DNA from: Bacteroidota bacterium
Lineage (GTDB): Bacteria; Bacteroidota; Rhodothermia; Rhodothermales; UBA10348
Assembly: GCA_024640835.1 (NCBI GenBank)
Contig: JAHEEH010000061.1
Span: 1 to 8,283 of the forward strand
Reading direction: 5' to 3'
DNA: 8,283 nucleotides
Positions 1 through 7,646 of this stretch are shown here, in pieces. Both the position numbers and the translations under genes were made by a program. The first letter of the stretch is position 1, and each line of letters begins with the position of its first letter. The notes beneath the pieces were generated by a model, which saw only the letters and a list, made by a program, of their open reading frames with translations, was not told the DNA's origin and searched no databases.

Positions 1-2
1 AA

Positions 3-3000
3 CGGGCCCTGGAGATGGATCCGGAGGACCTTGAAGACGCCTCGGGGTGGCTCCAGGCGCTCTGTGAAAGACAGCTCGCGCGATTCGGAGGCCAGGCGGA
101 GCGGGCGCCGGGCGGCGGCATGCTCGGGTACTTCGGCTTTCCGACGGCGCACGACTACGATGCCCGTCACGCGGTGCAGTGCGGCCTCGCCATCCTGTCC
201 CGGATCCGTTCCGAACCCTGGCGCGGTGCCGGTGAGTGGATCGACGTCCGGATCGGCATCCACACCGTGATGAGCATCGTCCGCGAGATGGACGGACGCA
301 TCGAAGTCCAGGGCGGAGGTGCGGACGTCGCTTCCCGATTGGCCGAATGCGCTGCATCCGGCGAGATCCTCCTCGGAAAGGTCACGCATCGCCTGGTCCG
401 GGGGCACTTCGACATTACGAACCAGGGGCTGCGTGACGTTCGCGGATTCTCGGAGTCCCAGCCCGTCTTCTCGGTTACCGGTGAGCGTCGCGAAAGCGGC
501 CAGCGGGAGTCCGACGCGGGCCCAGGCCCGACCCCGATCGTTGGACGCGACCTCGAAATGGACCTCATCCGGCGCCAGTGGCGCTCGGCACGAGGCGGCC
601 AGGGCAAGGTCGTCCTGGTCACCGGCGAGGCGGGAATCGGCAAGTCGAAGCTCATCGACGCATTCCTGGAGGAGGTCGACGCCGAAACGGGCGTGTGGAT
701 CTCCCGCCTGGTCTGCACGCCGCTCGACACCGGCACCGCCCTCCATCCGCTGGCGGACTTTCTCCGCTCGACGATTCAGCCGGCCGATGGCGACCTCTCG
801 CCCGCCGACCTGGGATCGTTCCTCCGTGCCACGGGCATCACGGCGAACGAGGACACGGCGGTCCTGGCGGATTTCCTGGATGTCCCGCTTCCCGAATCGT
901 GGCCCCGGTCGGCGGCATCACCGGCCGCACGGAGACAGCGGTTGCTCCAGATGCTGGTCCAGGCCATCGCGATGCGCGGTCCGGACGCTCCGGGCATCGT
1001 CGTGCTCGAGGACCAGCACTGGGCCGATCCCTCGACCGCGGAATGGCTGGACCAGCTCGTGAGCGAGCTGCCATCCCTCAGCATCCTGCTGCTCGTCCTC
1101 GCGCGCCCGCCCTGCCTTCCCGCCTGGCTCTCGAGGACACACGCCTCCGAGATCGTCCTCGGCAAGCTGACGGCCGACGACCTGGCCTCGATCACGCGCC
1201 ACCGCGCGGGCACCAAGCCGCTTCCGCCCGAGATCGTCCGTCACGTGGCCTCCCGCACGGACGGAATCCCGCTGTTTGCCGAGGAGCTCACCAGCATGAT
1301 CCTGGAGTCGGGACTGCTTCGGGACGCCGGTGATCGATACGAGCTGACCGGCCCGCTGCCCGAACACCTGATCCCCTCGACCCTGCACGGGTCTCTCATG
1401 GCGCGGCTCGACCAGCATGCTTCGGCCCGGCAGGTGGCCCAGATCGGCTCCGTGATCGGGCGCCAATTCCACTACAGGCTGTTGACTGCCGTGAGCGGGG
1501 ATGGCGGCGATGGGGCAACCGACGAGGCCCTCGGCCAGCTTTCGGGGGCGGAGCTCGTCACCAGGCGAGGCTTCATCCCGGAAGCCACGTTCGAATTCCG
1601 GCACGCCCTCATCCGGGACGCCGCGTACGAGAGCCTGCTCCGGAACCGACGCATGGAGCTGCACGAACGGGTCGCCGATGCCCTCTCCTCGGGGTTTTCC
1701 GAGGCCTCGCCGGGCGTCGTCGCCCAGCACTACACGGATGCCGGGCTGCCCGCAAAGGCCCTTCCCCTCCGGATCGCGGCCGGACGCGCGGCGATGCGGG
1801 GAAACGCCAACCGCGAGGCCGTGGAGCAGCTCCGGGCGGCATTGGACCTCGTGGCCGAGTTGGAGGAGGGCCCAGAACGGGATGCGCAGGAGTTGGAAGT
1901 GCTGATGCTCCTCGGGCCGGCCGTCATGATGACCAAGGGCTATGCGGACCCGGAGGGCGAGGAGATCTTTCTTCGCGTCCAGGCGATGTGCAGGCGCGTG
2001 AATGCCATGCAGCCGCTCTTCTTCTCGCTCTACGGGCTGGTCTCGGTATACCTGATTCGAGGAGAGTACGACCGGTCCTTCGACATCCTCGCGCAGAGCC
2101 TGAAGACGGCCGAGGACCTGGGCGAGCCCCGATACGTCGTCATGAGCCACAATGCTGCCGGAGTGGCCCGCATGTTCGCCGGGCAGCCCGGCGAGGCGCT
2201 GCCACACCTGGAGCGGGTGCTGGCCCTGCACGACGCGGAGCGGGATGCCGACCTGGGACTTCTGGGCTGGGGCGGACTCGACGTCAGTGCGGCCACCTCG
2301 AGACAGCTGGCGCTCCAGCTTCTCGGCTTTCCGGACCGTGCCGCGGCGCAGTGCCGCGAGGCGCTGACGATCGCCGATGGCTCGTCGAATCACATGACCG
2401 TGTACCACGCGCACCTGTATGCGGGTCTCCTGCACCTCATGCGGCGCGATTGGCAGGCCTGCCGGGAGGTGATGCAGACCTACCTCCCCATGGCGCTCGA
2501 ATACGGGGATCCCTTCTACATCGCGATCGCCACCGTGGTGTGGAGCCTGGCGCACCGGGAGTCGGACCAGGTGGAGACGTTCCACCAGGCGGGGGCCGTC
2601 CTGGAGCAGATGCGCGCGGGTGGTTTCGCGCTGGGCGTGGGCTTTCTGCTCGGCCTCGTGGCGGACGGGCTGCTGGCCCACGGCGAACCGGCGGCCGCTG
2701 CCGAAGCGATCGATGGCGCTCTTCGGCACGTGGAGCAGCGGAACGGCGAATTCTGGCAGGCCGACGTGTATCGCCTCAAGGGCGAGATCGAGGATCTGCT
2801 CGGCGCCGATCCCGAACCCTGGCTCGAGCGGGCGCTGGATGTGTCGCGAAAGCAGGGCGCCCGATGGCTGGAGCTGCGAGCGGCCACGAGCCTGGCCCGC
2901 CGGCGCGCCGATGCGAATCGAGCGGACGAGGCGAGCGACCTCCTCCGCGAAGCCCTGGAGGGCTTCGACGAGAGCGAGGGCCTACCCGACCTCGTGGAAG

Positions 3001-3035
3001 CGCGTGACCTCTTGCGCGGGCTGACCGGCGGCTGA
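3..3035 (+). CDS. Class III nucleotide-cyclase-homology / AAA ATPase / TPR protein (5' partial)
   Basis: This is the C-terminal part of a large cytoplasmic signalling protein. The frame is open to the window edge, and the codons before the first ATG (base 15) already fit the cyclase domain, so the true start and the first metal-binding Asp motif probably lie upstream. Numbering from that ATG (1006 residues), domains are: cyclase homology at about 1-155; an ATPase at about 175-540 with Walker A GEAGIGKS (204-211), Walker B VVLED (329-333) and the family-typical QHWADPST that follows; then a helical TPR-like region from about 568 to the end, including the RLKGE and ELRAATSLAR motifs common at the end of this family. 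The cyclase part looks degenerate: the usual GDG is GGG (33-35), so the second metal Asp is Gly34, and the catalytic Asn of NVASRL is Asp104, though Arg108 is kept. Cyclase activity is therefore doubtful. Ligand and target are unknown. Base 1-2 'aa' could complete a stop codon, so a start at 15 is not strictly excluded. Confidence 0.9.
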   Translation, partial: RALEMDPEDLEDASGWLQALCERQLARFGGQAERAPGGGMLGYFGFPTAHDYDARHAVQCGLAILSRIRSEPWRGAGEWIDVRIGIHTVMSIVREMDGRIEVQGGGADVASRLAECAASGEILLGKVTHRLVRGHFDITNQGLRDVRGFSESQPVFSVTGERRESGQRESDAGPGPTPIVGRDLEMDLIRRQWRSARGGQGKVVLVTGEAGIGKSKLIDAFLEEVDAETGVWISRLVCTPLDTGTALHPLADFLRSTIQPADGDLSPADLGSFLRATGITANEDTAVLADFLDVPLPESWPRSAASPAARRQRLLQMLVQAIAMRGPDAPGIVVLEDQHWADPSTAEWLDQLVSELPSLSILLLVLARPPCLPAWLSRTHASEIVLGKLTADDLASITRHRAGTKPLPPEIVRHVASRTDGIPLFAEELTSMILESGLLRDAGDRYELTGPLPEHLIPSTLHGSLMARLDQHASARQVAQIGSVIGRQFHYRLLTAVSGDGGDGATDEALGQLSGAELVTRRGFIPEATFEFRHALIRDAAYESLLRNRRMELHERVADALSSGFSEASPGVVAQHYTDAGLPAKALPLRIAAGRAAMRGNANREAVEQLRAALDLVAELEEGPERDAQELEVLMLLGPAVMMTKGYADPEGEEIFLRVQAMCRRVNAMQPLFFSLYGLVSVYLIRGEYDRSFDILAQSLKTAEDLGEPRYVVMSHNAAGVARMFAGQPGEALPHLERVLALHDAERDADLGLLGWGGLDVSAATSRQLALQLLGFPDRAAAQCREALTIADGSSNHMTVYHAHLYAGLLHLMRRDWQACREVMQTYLPMALEYGDPFYIAIATVVWSLAHRESDQVETFHQAGAVLEQMRAGGFALGVGFLLGLVADGLLAHGEPAAAAEAIDGALRHVEQRNGEFWQADVYRLKGEIEDLLGADPEPWLERALDVSRKQGARWLELRAATSLARRRADANRADEASDLLREALEGFDESEGLPDLVEARDLLRGLTGG

Positions 3036-3039
3036 CCGG
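3020..3039 (+). repeat. 9-base direct repeat at the 3' end of the cyclase/ATPase gene
   Basis: GCTGACCGG occurs at 3020-3028 and again at 3031-3039, 11 bases apart. The second copy contains the stop codon of the cyclase/ATPase gene. The period is not a multiple of three, so this is not a protein repeat. It may be a small local duplication at the gene end, or chance in GC-rich DNA. Confidence 0.4.
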
Positions 3040-3042
3040 TCA
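3033..3042. repeat. Perfect 10-base palindrome joining two convergent stop codons
   Basis: TGACCGGTCA is its own reverse complement. Its first three bases are the TGA stop of the + strand cyclase/ATPase gene; its last three, read on the - strand, are the TGA stop of the patatin gene. Four bases (CCGG) separate the two coding regions. There is no loop and no T-run, so it does not look like an intrinsic terminator. With no room between the genes, their transcripts are likely to overlap at the 3' ends unless termination is Rho-dependent. Confidence 0.6.
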
Positions 3043-5493
3043 CACAGCCACGGCAGACCTCCAGGCGTCGAATACGGGCTCGGTCGCGTCCGGGGGAAGC
3101 CGGTCGACGAGCGTCGAAAGGGCCGCATCGCACCCGTGGAATCCGAGCGACCTGTATGCCTCCAGATCCTCCTCGCCGAAGAACTGGTCGGCGGTCGACT
3201 GGTTCGGAAACGTCGGGTTCTCGAGCCTGTAGTGCCGGAGCAGCTCACCCTCGTCACCGGTGACCGAGGCCTTCACATAGAGCAGCAGCCCCGGGGTCCC
3301 CTCTCCGTAATCAACGGTCCCGAGCACGGCGTGGCACTCGCTGTTTCCGTCCGTGCCCGCGCAGAGGGCATCGATATCCAGATCGATAGTGACCCCCAGG
3401 TCGATTCCGGCGAACCGGATGAGTTGCGCCAGGTCCGCGAACCGGCTGTCGGGATCCGCTCCTGCATCGACCGCCATGATGAACCGGCAGCGACGGCGGA
3501 GCAGCTCGTACAGTCCCAGGTTCTCGATGTGTCCCCCGTCGGACAGGTTCACGAACCGACCCCGCTCATCCAGGTCGCCGATCGCCTCGCGCAGAAGAAG
3601 CGCCGGACCCGCGGAGCGGCTCAGCAGGCGGCCCACGTATCCGGCAGAACGGATCGATTTCGGATTCACGAGCCAGTATCCGAGGCGGAGGTTCAGCAGC
3701 GTCATGATGAACGTCAGCATGCGACGGGTCGAGGTCCCCATGTTGGGCGATGCCGCGGCACCCGAAATGGCTGTCGCGGCCGCGAGATCGAGGCGCGTGT
3801 CCACGGCCTCGACCGCCTCCGTAGGCACGTAGCCCGTCCGTTCGCTGCCGACGAAGCGCTTGCTGAACAGGAAGAAATCCGCCATCCGTCCCCTCAGGCT
3901 CTGGTCGCGACTGCTCTGCAGGTTCAGGGCCGCGTTGATGAGCTGGTAGGGCGCCCCCGGCCCGGCTTCGGACAGCTTCTGCGTGTCATTGGCGTGCACC
4001 TTGTTGGTGGACGAATTCACGCGGAAGATGAAGGCCCGGCTCAACCGGTCTCGGTAGTAGCCGTGGAGAGACGCCGTATTCACGTCCATCAGGAAGACGT
4101 TGAACAGCACGAGGAGCACGAAGAAAAGGATGAAGTACAGATCCTCGGGGGGGTGGAAGAGGCGCACCCGCATGCCTTCGATCCGTAGTCTGCCGTCCTT
4201 TCGCACCGCAATCCTGTGGTGGCCATCCGCGGAACGGGCCACGTTCGTGCCGGCGCTCTGCACCACCCAGACGGTGTCCGCCCGATTCGACGTGTCCCGG
4301 CTCGCCATCATGCGAGGACCCAGCACGAGCCCGCGGTTTTCAAACGCCCAGCGCATTTCCTCGGGCGTGTCCTGGAATACCCCCGGCTGCTGCCCGATGC
4401 GCTCCAGGTCGCTTCGCAGATGCGGCGCGATGTAGGGGGAATCGATCTGGTGGACGCAGAGCACCAGGTACACCACGCCGAGCAGCGTGGGCCCGAGGAA
4501 CCCGACCACGTACAGGACCAGCCGGTTCGTGAGATGCCCTGACCTGGTGGACGACCGGACCACCAGTCCCACGACGGCCAGGGCCAGGAGCGGTCCCAAC
4601 CACGCCCAGTAGCGTGGAACCCCCAGTGCCTCGATGAACCGACCCTGTCTGAAGGCCTCCTTCGCTTCATCCCACGGCACCTCGACCACGGCCGTCACGA
4701 GGTGCGTCAGGGGAATCATGGCGATCGTCACGACGAGGACAATCGCGAGTGCCGCCAGCGTCAGCCCGTACCGGTTGCGGAACTGCCAGTTGAAACGGCG
4801 CCCGAGGAACTGCCCGAGGAACGGAACCGTCACGATGAGCAGGAGGAGGAACCAGGCCTCCGCCGGCACCGATGCCAGCAGGACGCGCGGGCTCGGACCC
4901 ATCTCGTACAGGAGCTCGGTCACGGCGACGGCGGCCATGACGAGAGGCAGGAAGACGAGGAAGCTCAGCACGGTCCCGCGCGCGATCATCACCGGAAGGC
5001 GGACCTTTTCGAGCAACCCTCCAGGGGTGAGAAACCGCGATCCGTTGCGGATATGTTGAAGGGCCGGCGGTTCGGGCGTCCCGACCGCGCGTTCGAGCGG
5101 GAACGCCGCGTCCGCAGGCCGCTCCGGATCGGAAAGAAGGGAGTTCAGGCAGGCCCCGGTGTAGCCGCCCCCGGACACCGTCGACAGGTAATCGACGTGC
5201 TTGAGGAGTCCGGCCCGGGCGATCCGCTGCACCACGCCCAGGCAGAAGGACGCCGACCGTATGCCCCCGCCCGAGAAGGACAGACCGGTGAGCCCGAGGC
5301 GGGGCGAAGGCCTTGCGCCGTCGCCGACTCCCCGGAGTCCGTGGAACCGGCGTCGGGCACCGATCTCGTGGAGCTCGGCCGGAAAGACGTCCTGGACAAA
5401 CGGATCGTCACGCACTTCGGATGCCATGACGCGAAGGATCTGGTTCGGGTGGATTCTGACGCCATCCGGATCGGAGTACCGGGACCGGGACAT
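3040..5493 (-). CDS. Polytopic membrane patatin-like phospholipase
   Basis: Predicted lipid acyl hydrolase with a Ser-Asp dyad. Numbering from the ATG at 5493 (817 residues): the glycine-rich oxyanion motif SGGGIRSA is at 74-81, the nucleophile is probably Ser107 in LSTVSGGGYTG (a Thr where classical patatins have the first Gly of GxSxG, common in large bacterial members), and the catalytic Asp is Asp652 in DGGHIENLG. The two catalytic halves are separated by a long insert with six hydrophobic segments at about 172-194, 211-230, 243-267, 294-312, 323-347 and 452-469. Short loops 2-3 and 4-5 are rich in Arg, which by the positive-inside rule puts both catalytic halves in the cytoplasm and the roughly 100-residue segment 350-451 outside. 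A TTG at 5538 would add 15 residues; neither start has a visible Shine-Dalgarno sequence, and the ATG is preferred. Substrate is unknown; membrane phospholipid is the natural guess. It is divergent from the di-haem protein gene and convergent with the cyclase/ATPase gene. Confidence 0.9.
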   Translation of the reverse strand: MSRSRYSDPDGVRIHPNQILRVMASEVRDDPFVQDVFPAELHEIGARRRFHGLRGVGDGARPSPRLGLTGLSFSGGGIRSASFCLGVVQRIARAGLLKHVDYLSTVSGGGYTGACLNSLLSDPERPADAAFPLERAVGTPEPPALQHIRNGSRFLTPGGLLEKVRLPVMIARGTVLSFLVFLPLVMAAVAVTELLYEMGPSPRVLLASVPAEAWFLLLLIVTVPFLGQFLGRRFNWQFRNRYGLTLAALAIVLVVTIAMIPLTHLVTAVVEVPWDEAKEAFRQGRFIEALGVPRYWAWLGPLLALAVVGLVVRSSTRSGHLTNRLVLYVVGFLGPTLLGVVYLVLCVHQIDSPYIAPHLRSDLERIGQQPGVFQDTPEEMRWAFENRGLVLGPRMMASRDTSNRADTVWVVQSAGTNVARSADGHHRIAVRKDGRLRIEGMRVRLFHPPEDLYFILFFVLLVLFNVFLMDVNTASLHGYYRDRLSRAFIFRVNSSTNKVHANDTQKLSEAGPGAPYQLINAALNLQSSRDQSLRGRMADFFLFSKRFVGSERTGYVPTEAVEAVDTRLDLAAATAISGAAASPNMGTSTRRMLTFIMTLLNLRLGYWLVNPKSIRSAGYVGRLLSRSAGPALLLREAIGDLDERGRFVNLSDGGHIENLGLYELLRRRCRFIMAVDAGADPDSRFADLAQLIRFAGIDLGVTIDLDIDALCAGTDGNSECHAVLGTVDYGEGTPGLLLYVKASVTGDEGELLRHYRLENPTFPNQSTADQFFGEEDLEAYRSLGFHGCDAALSTLVDRLPPDATEPVFDAWRSAVAV

Positions 5494-5716
5494 CGGCTGG
5501 GGGCGCCCAAAGGTATCAGCGAAGGTCCGGCGGGACAACGGGATGGGCCAATTCTGCGGGAATCGCCGCCCGTGCGCCCGGACTTTCGCGAATTCAGCGT
5601 GAATGTCTTAATCTCCGGACCGCCCGATCCCCTTGCCACCCCGGGAGGTCGGGCCGCATCACCCCCTTTCATCACATTCGGGCCCCGGGCATCCCCGGAC
5701 TCGGTCCCTTCCCTTC
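5494..5716. promoter_or_regulatory. Divergent intergenic region between patatin and di-haem protein genes
   Basis: About 220 bases separate the two divergent start codons, so promoters for both transcripts should lie here. The only relatively AT-rich stretch is about 5584-5612, which also carries the palindrome cluster. I could not identify convincing -35/-10 boxes on either strand. The sequence just before the ATG at 5717 is pyrimidine-rich with no Shine-Dalgarno, and none is visible before the patatin ATG. No small gene is supported here. Confidence 0.5.
5585..5604. promoter_or_regulatory. Stacked short palindromes, possible operator
   Basis: Three self-complementary elements overlap: TTCGCGAA (5585-5592), GAATTC (5590-5595) and the gapped repeat ATTCA-GCG-TGAAT (5592-5604). 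They sit in the most AT-rich part of the divergent intergenic region, where an operator controlling both directions would be expected. Each is short, and no regulator gene for it is recognised in the window. Confidence 0.25.
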
Positions 5717-7627
5717 ATGGTCAATCCGCGCAAGGCGGTCGCCATCGGCATTCTGGTCGTGCCGATCGCCGCATTCGTTCTCATCCATGCGGCGGCCTGG
5801 TACCTGTCGCGGGACATCGTCCTGCCGGAATACGACGCCGTCGAGATCGTGAACCTGGACCAGAACTGGACGCCGGCGGACCGGCAATGGTTCTATCACA
5901 CGAGCCAGGGCGGTGCGTTCGCCCTCCTGCTGCGGTATCCCTGGCTCATGGCCATGGAGCAGCCGCGGATTCCCCTGTCCATCGTCGGCCCGGTCCCCCG
6001 GTTCATGGAGGACGACTACATCACGCGGTTCGGCTTCCTCCCGAATCCCGGGGAGGAGTACTCCGCCGCGGACCTTTCCATCGGCTGGGCGCTGCACGGG
6101 GCCTCTCCGGCATACTCGGATACGCGCAACAATCCCGACCGGCTTCCGGTGGGCTTCGCGCGAACACCCGATTTCGTCGACCCGGATGACGGAAAGCGGT
6201 ACGACGTCATCGGCTTCACCTGCGCGGCCTGCCATACCGGGCAACTCAACTACGGGGGGAGAGGCATCCGCATCGAGGGCGGGCCCGCGCTCACGAATCT
6301 CACGAAGTTCGAGAAGGCCGTCGGCCTCTCCCTCGCCCTCACCTACCTGATCCCCCAGCGCTTCGACCGGTTCGCGAACGCCGTGCTGGGCGAAGGCCAT
6401 TCGCGGACCGAGCGCTCGGATCTCCGGGGCCAGATGAAGCTCCTCATCGACAAGGGGGAGGATTACAAGGCGCTGATCGAAGGACCGCCCGTGATCTATC
6501 CCACGGAAGAGGGATTCGGCCGCCTGGATGCCCTGGGTCGCATCGGCAACTTCGTCTTCGGCATGGAGGTCGACGAGGCCAACATGGTGGTTGCCGACGG
6601 ACCGGTGAACTTCCCGCACATCTGGGATACCCCCTGGTTCGACTGGGTCCAGTACAACGGATCCATCAAGCAGCCCATCATCCGGAACGCGGGTGAATCG
6701 ATGGGGGTGTTCGCGGGCGTGAACTTCAATCCGTCCGACACCACCCGGCTTTTCGATTCCACGGTCAATCCGCGCAACCTGTACGAGATGGAGTCGCTCA
6801 TACGGGGGCCGGCTCCCTTCGAAGGGCTCAAGCCGCCGAAGTGGCCGGAAGAGCTGTTCGGCGCGATCGACCGGAACCTGGCCGCCGAGGGAAAGGCCTT
6901 GTACACCCTGCACTGCCAGGGTTGCCATCACCCCGTACGGTCCGAAACGCCACCCTACCTGGCGGACAAGTACTGGACCGAGGTGGACACCTTCGGAAAC
7001 CGCTATCTGGACCTGAAGCTGGTCAACCTCTACGAGGTCGGCACCGATCCGAGGGCGGCCGAGAACTTCGCGCGGCGGGTCGTGCGGCTGGGCGAGCTCG
7101 GCGAGATGTTCCGGGCGGAACCGGGGCGCGGAGGCCTCCGGACGGCAGGCGACGCCCTCCCGTTCCTGGTGACGAACACGGTGAACAGGAAGTTCGACCA
7201 GTTGGGCCTGCCGGACTCCCTGAGGGAAGTATGGCGTGGGCTTCGACCCAACGACATCCGTGCCCCGCTCGCCTACGTGGCCCGACCGCTGAACGGGGTG
7301 TGGGCGAGCCCGCCCTTCCTGCACAACGGTGCCGTGCCGACCCTCTACCAGATGCTGAGCCCGCATGCGGAGCGTGACGCCACCTTCTGGTTGGGCAGCA
7401 AGGAGTTCGATCCCGTGAACGTCGGGTTCTCGACCCACCGGATCCGTGGCGGTTTTCTCCTCGACACCTCGAAGCCGGGGAATTCGAACCGGGGACACCA
7501 GTTCGAGGGCGACTTCGATCCCGCGAAGCCCGGATTCAACTGGAACGCCCTTCCGAGCGGGATCATCGGGCCGGGTCTCTCGCACCACGACCGCATGGCC
7601 CTCATCGAGTACCTGAAATCCATCTGA
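5717..7627 (+). CDS. Di-haem c-type cytochrome, cytochrome c peroxidase / RoxA-like
   Basis: Predicted extracytoplasmic redox enzyme with two covalent c-type haems. Numbering from the ATG at 5717 (636 residues): residues 1-6 carry Arg and Lys, followed by a hydrophobic stretch at about 7-30 that is a membrane anchor or signal peptide with no clear cleavage site. Haem motifs are CAACH at 169-173 (bases 6221-6235) and CQGCH at 400-404 (bases 6914-6928). A conserved-looking block NGVWASPPFLHNG at 526-538 is typical of di-haem peroxidase-like and RoxA-like proteins. Length and spacing of the haem sites (about 230 residues apart) resemble rubber oxygenase RoxA, roughly 680 residues, more than the shorter bacterial cytochrome c peroxidases. 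It could therefore be an oxygenase of unsaturated carbon chains, a peroxidase, or a MauG-like protein; the sequence alone does not decide. The frame extends to a TTG at 5633, but the added residues are Pro/Arg/His-rich and would bury the signal, so the ATG is chosen. The P450 gene follows after 19 bases, likely in one operon. Confidence 0.88.
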   Translation: MVNPRKAVAIGILVVPIAAFVLIHAAAWYLSRDIVLPEYDAVEIVNLDQNWTPADRQWFYHTSQGGAFALLLRYPWLMAMEQPRIPLSIVGPVPRFMEDDYITRFGFLPNPGEEYSAADLSIGWALHGASPAYSDTRNNPDRLPVGFARTPDFVDPDDGKRYDVIGFTCAACHTGQLNYGGRGIRIEGGPALTNLTKFEKAVGLSLALTYLIPQRFDRFANAVLGEGHSRTERSDLRGQMKLLIDKGEDYKALIEGPPVIYPTEEGFGRLDALGRIGNFVFGMEVDEANMVVADGPVNFPHIWDTPWFDWVQYNGSIKQPIIRNAGESMGVFAGVNFNPSDTTRLFDSTVNPRNLYEMESLIRGPAPFEGLKPPKWPEELFGAIDRNLAAEGKALYTLHCQGCHHPVRSETPPYLADKYWTEVDTFGNRYLDLKLVNLYEVGTDPRAAENFARRVVRLGELGEMFRAEPGRGGLRTAGDALPFLVTNTVNRKFDQLGLPDSLREVWRGLRPNDIRAPLAYVARPLNGVWASPPFLHNGAVPTLYQMLSPHAERDATFWLGSKEFDPVNVGFSTHRIRGGFLLDTSKPGNSNRGHQFEGDFDPAKPGFNWNALPSGIIGPGLSHHDRMALIEYLKSI

Positions 7628-7646
7628 CCGCGCCGGGCTGAACATC

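Noticed and set aside
918..2729. Open frame of 603 codons on the - strand inside the cyclase/ATPase gene
   Set aside because: It is antisense to a gene with clear domains, and its translation shows no recognisable motif and a His/Arg/Gly-rich composition typical of antisense frames in GC-rich DNA.
3033..3042. Palindrome considered as a bidirectional intrinsic terminator
   Set aside because: A 5-base arm with no loop cannot form a stable RNA hairpin by itself, and no T-run follows on either strand.
3136..4188. Open frame of 350 codons on the + strand inside the patatin gene
   Set aside because: Antisense to the catalytic C-terminal half of the patatin; no recognisable domain.
4702..6189. Open frame of 495 codons on the + strand crossing the patatin start, the intergenic gap and the start of the di-haem protein gene
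   Set aside because: It overlaps two supported genes and the control region, and its translation is rich in Arg, Gly and Pro with no motif.
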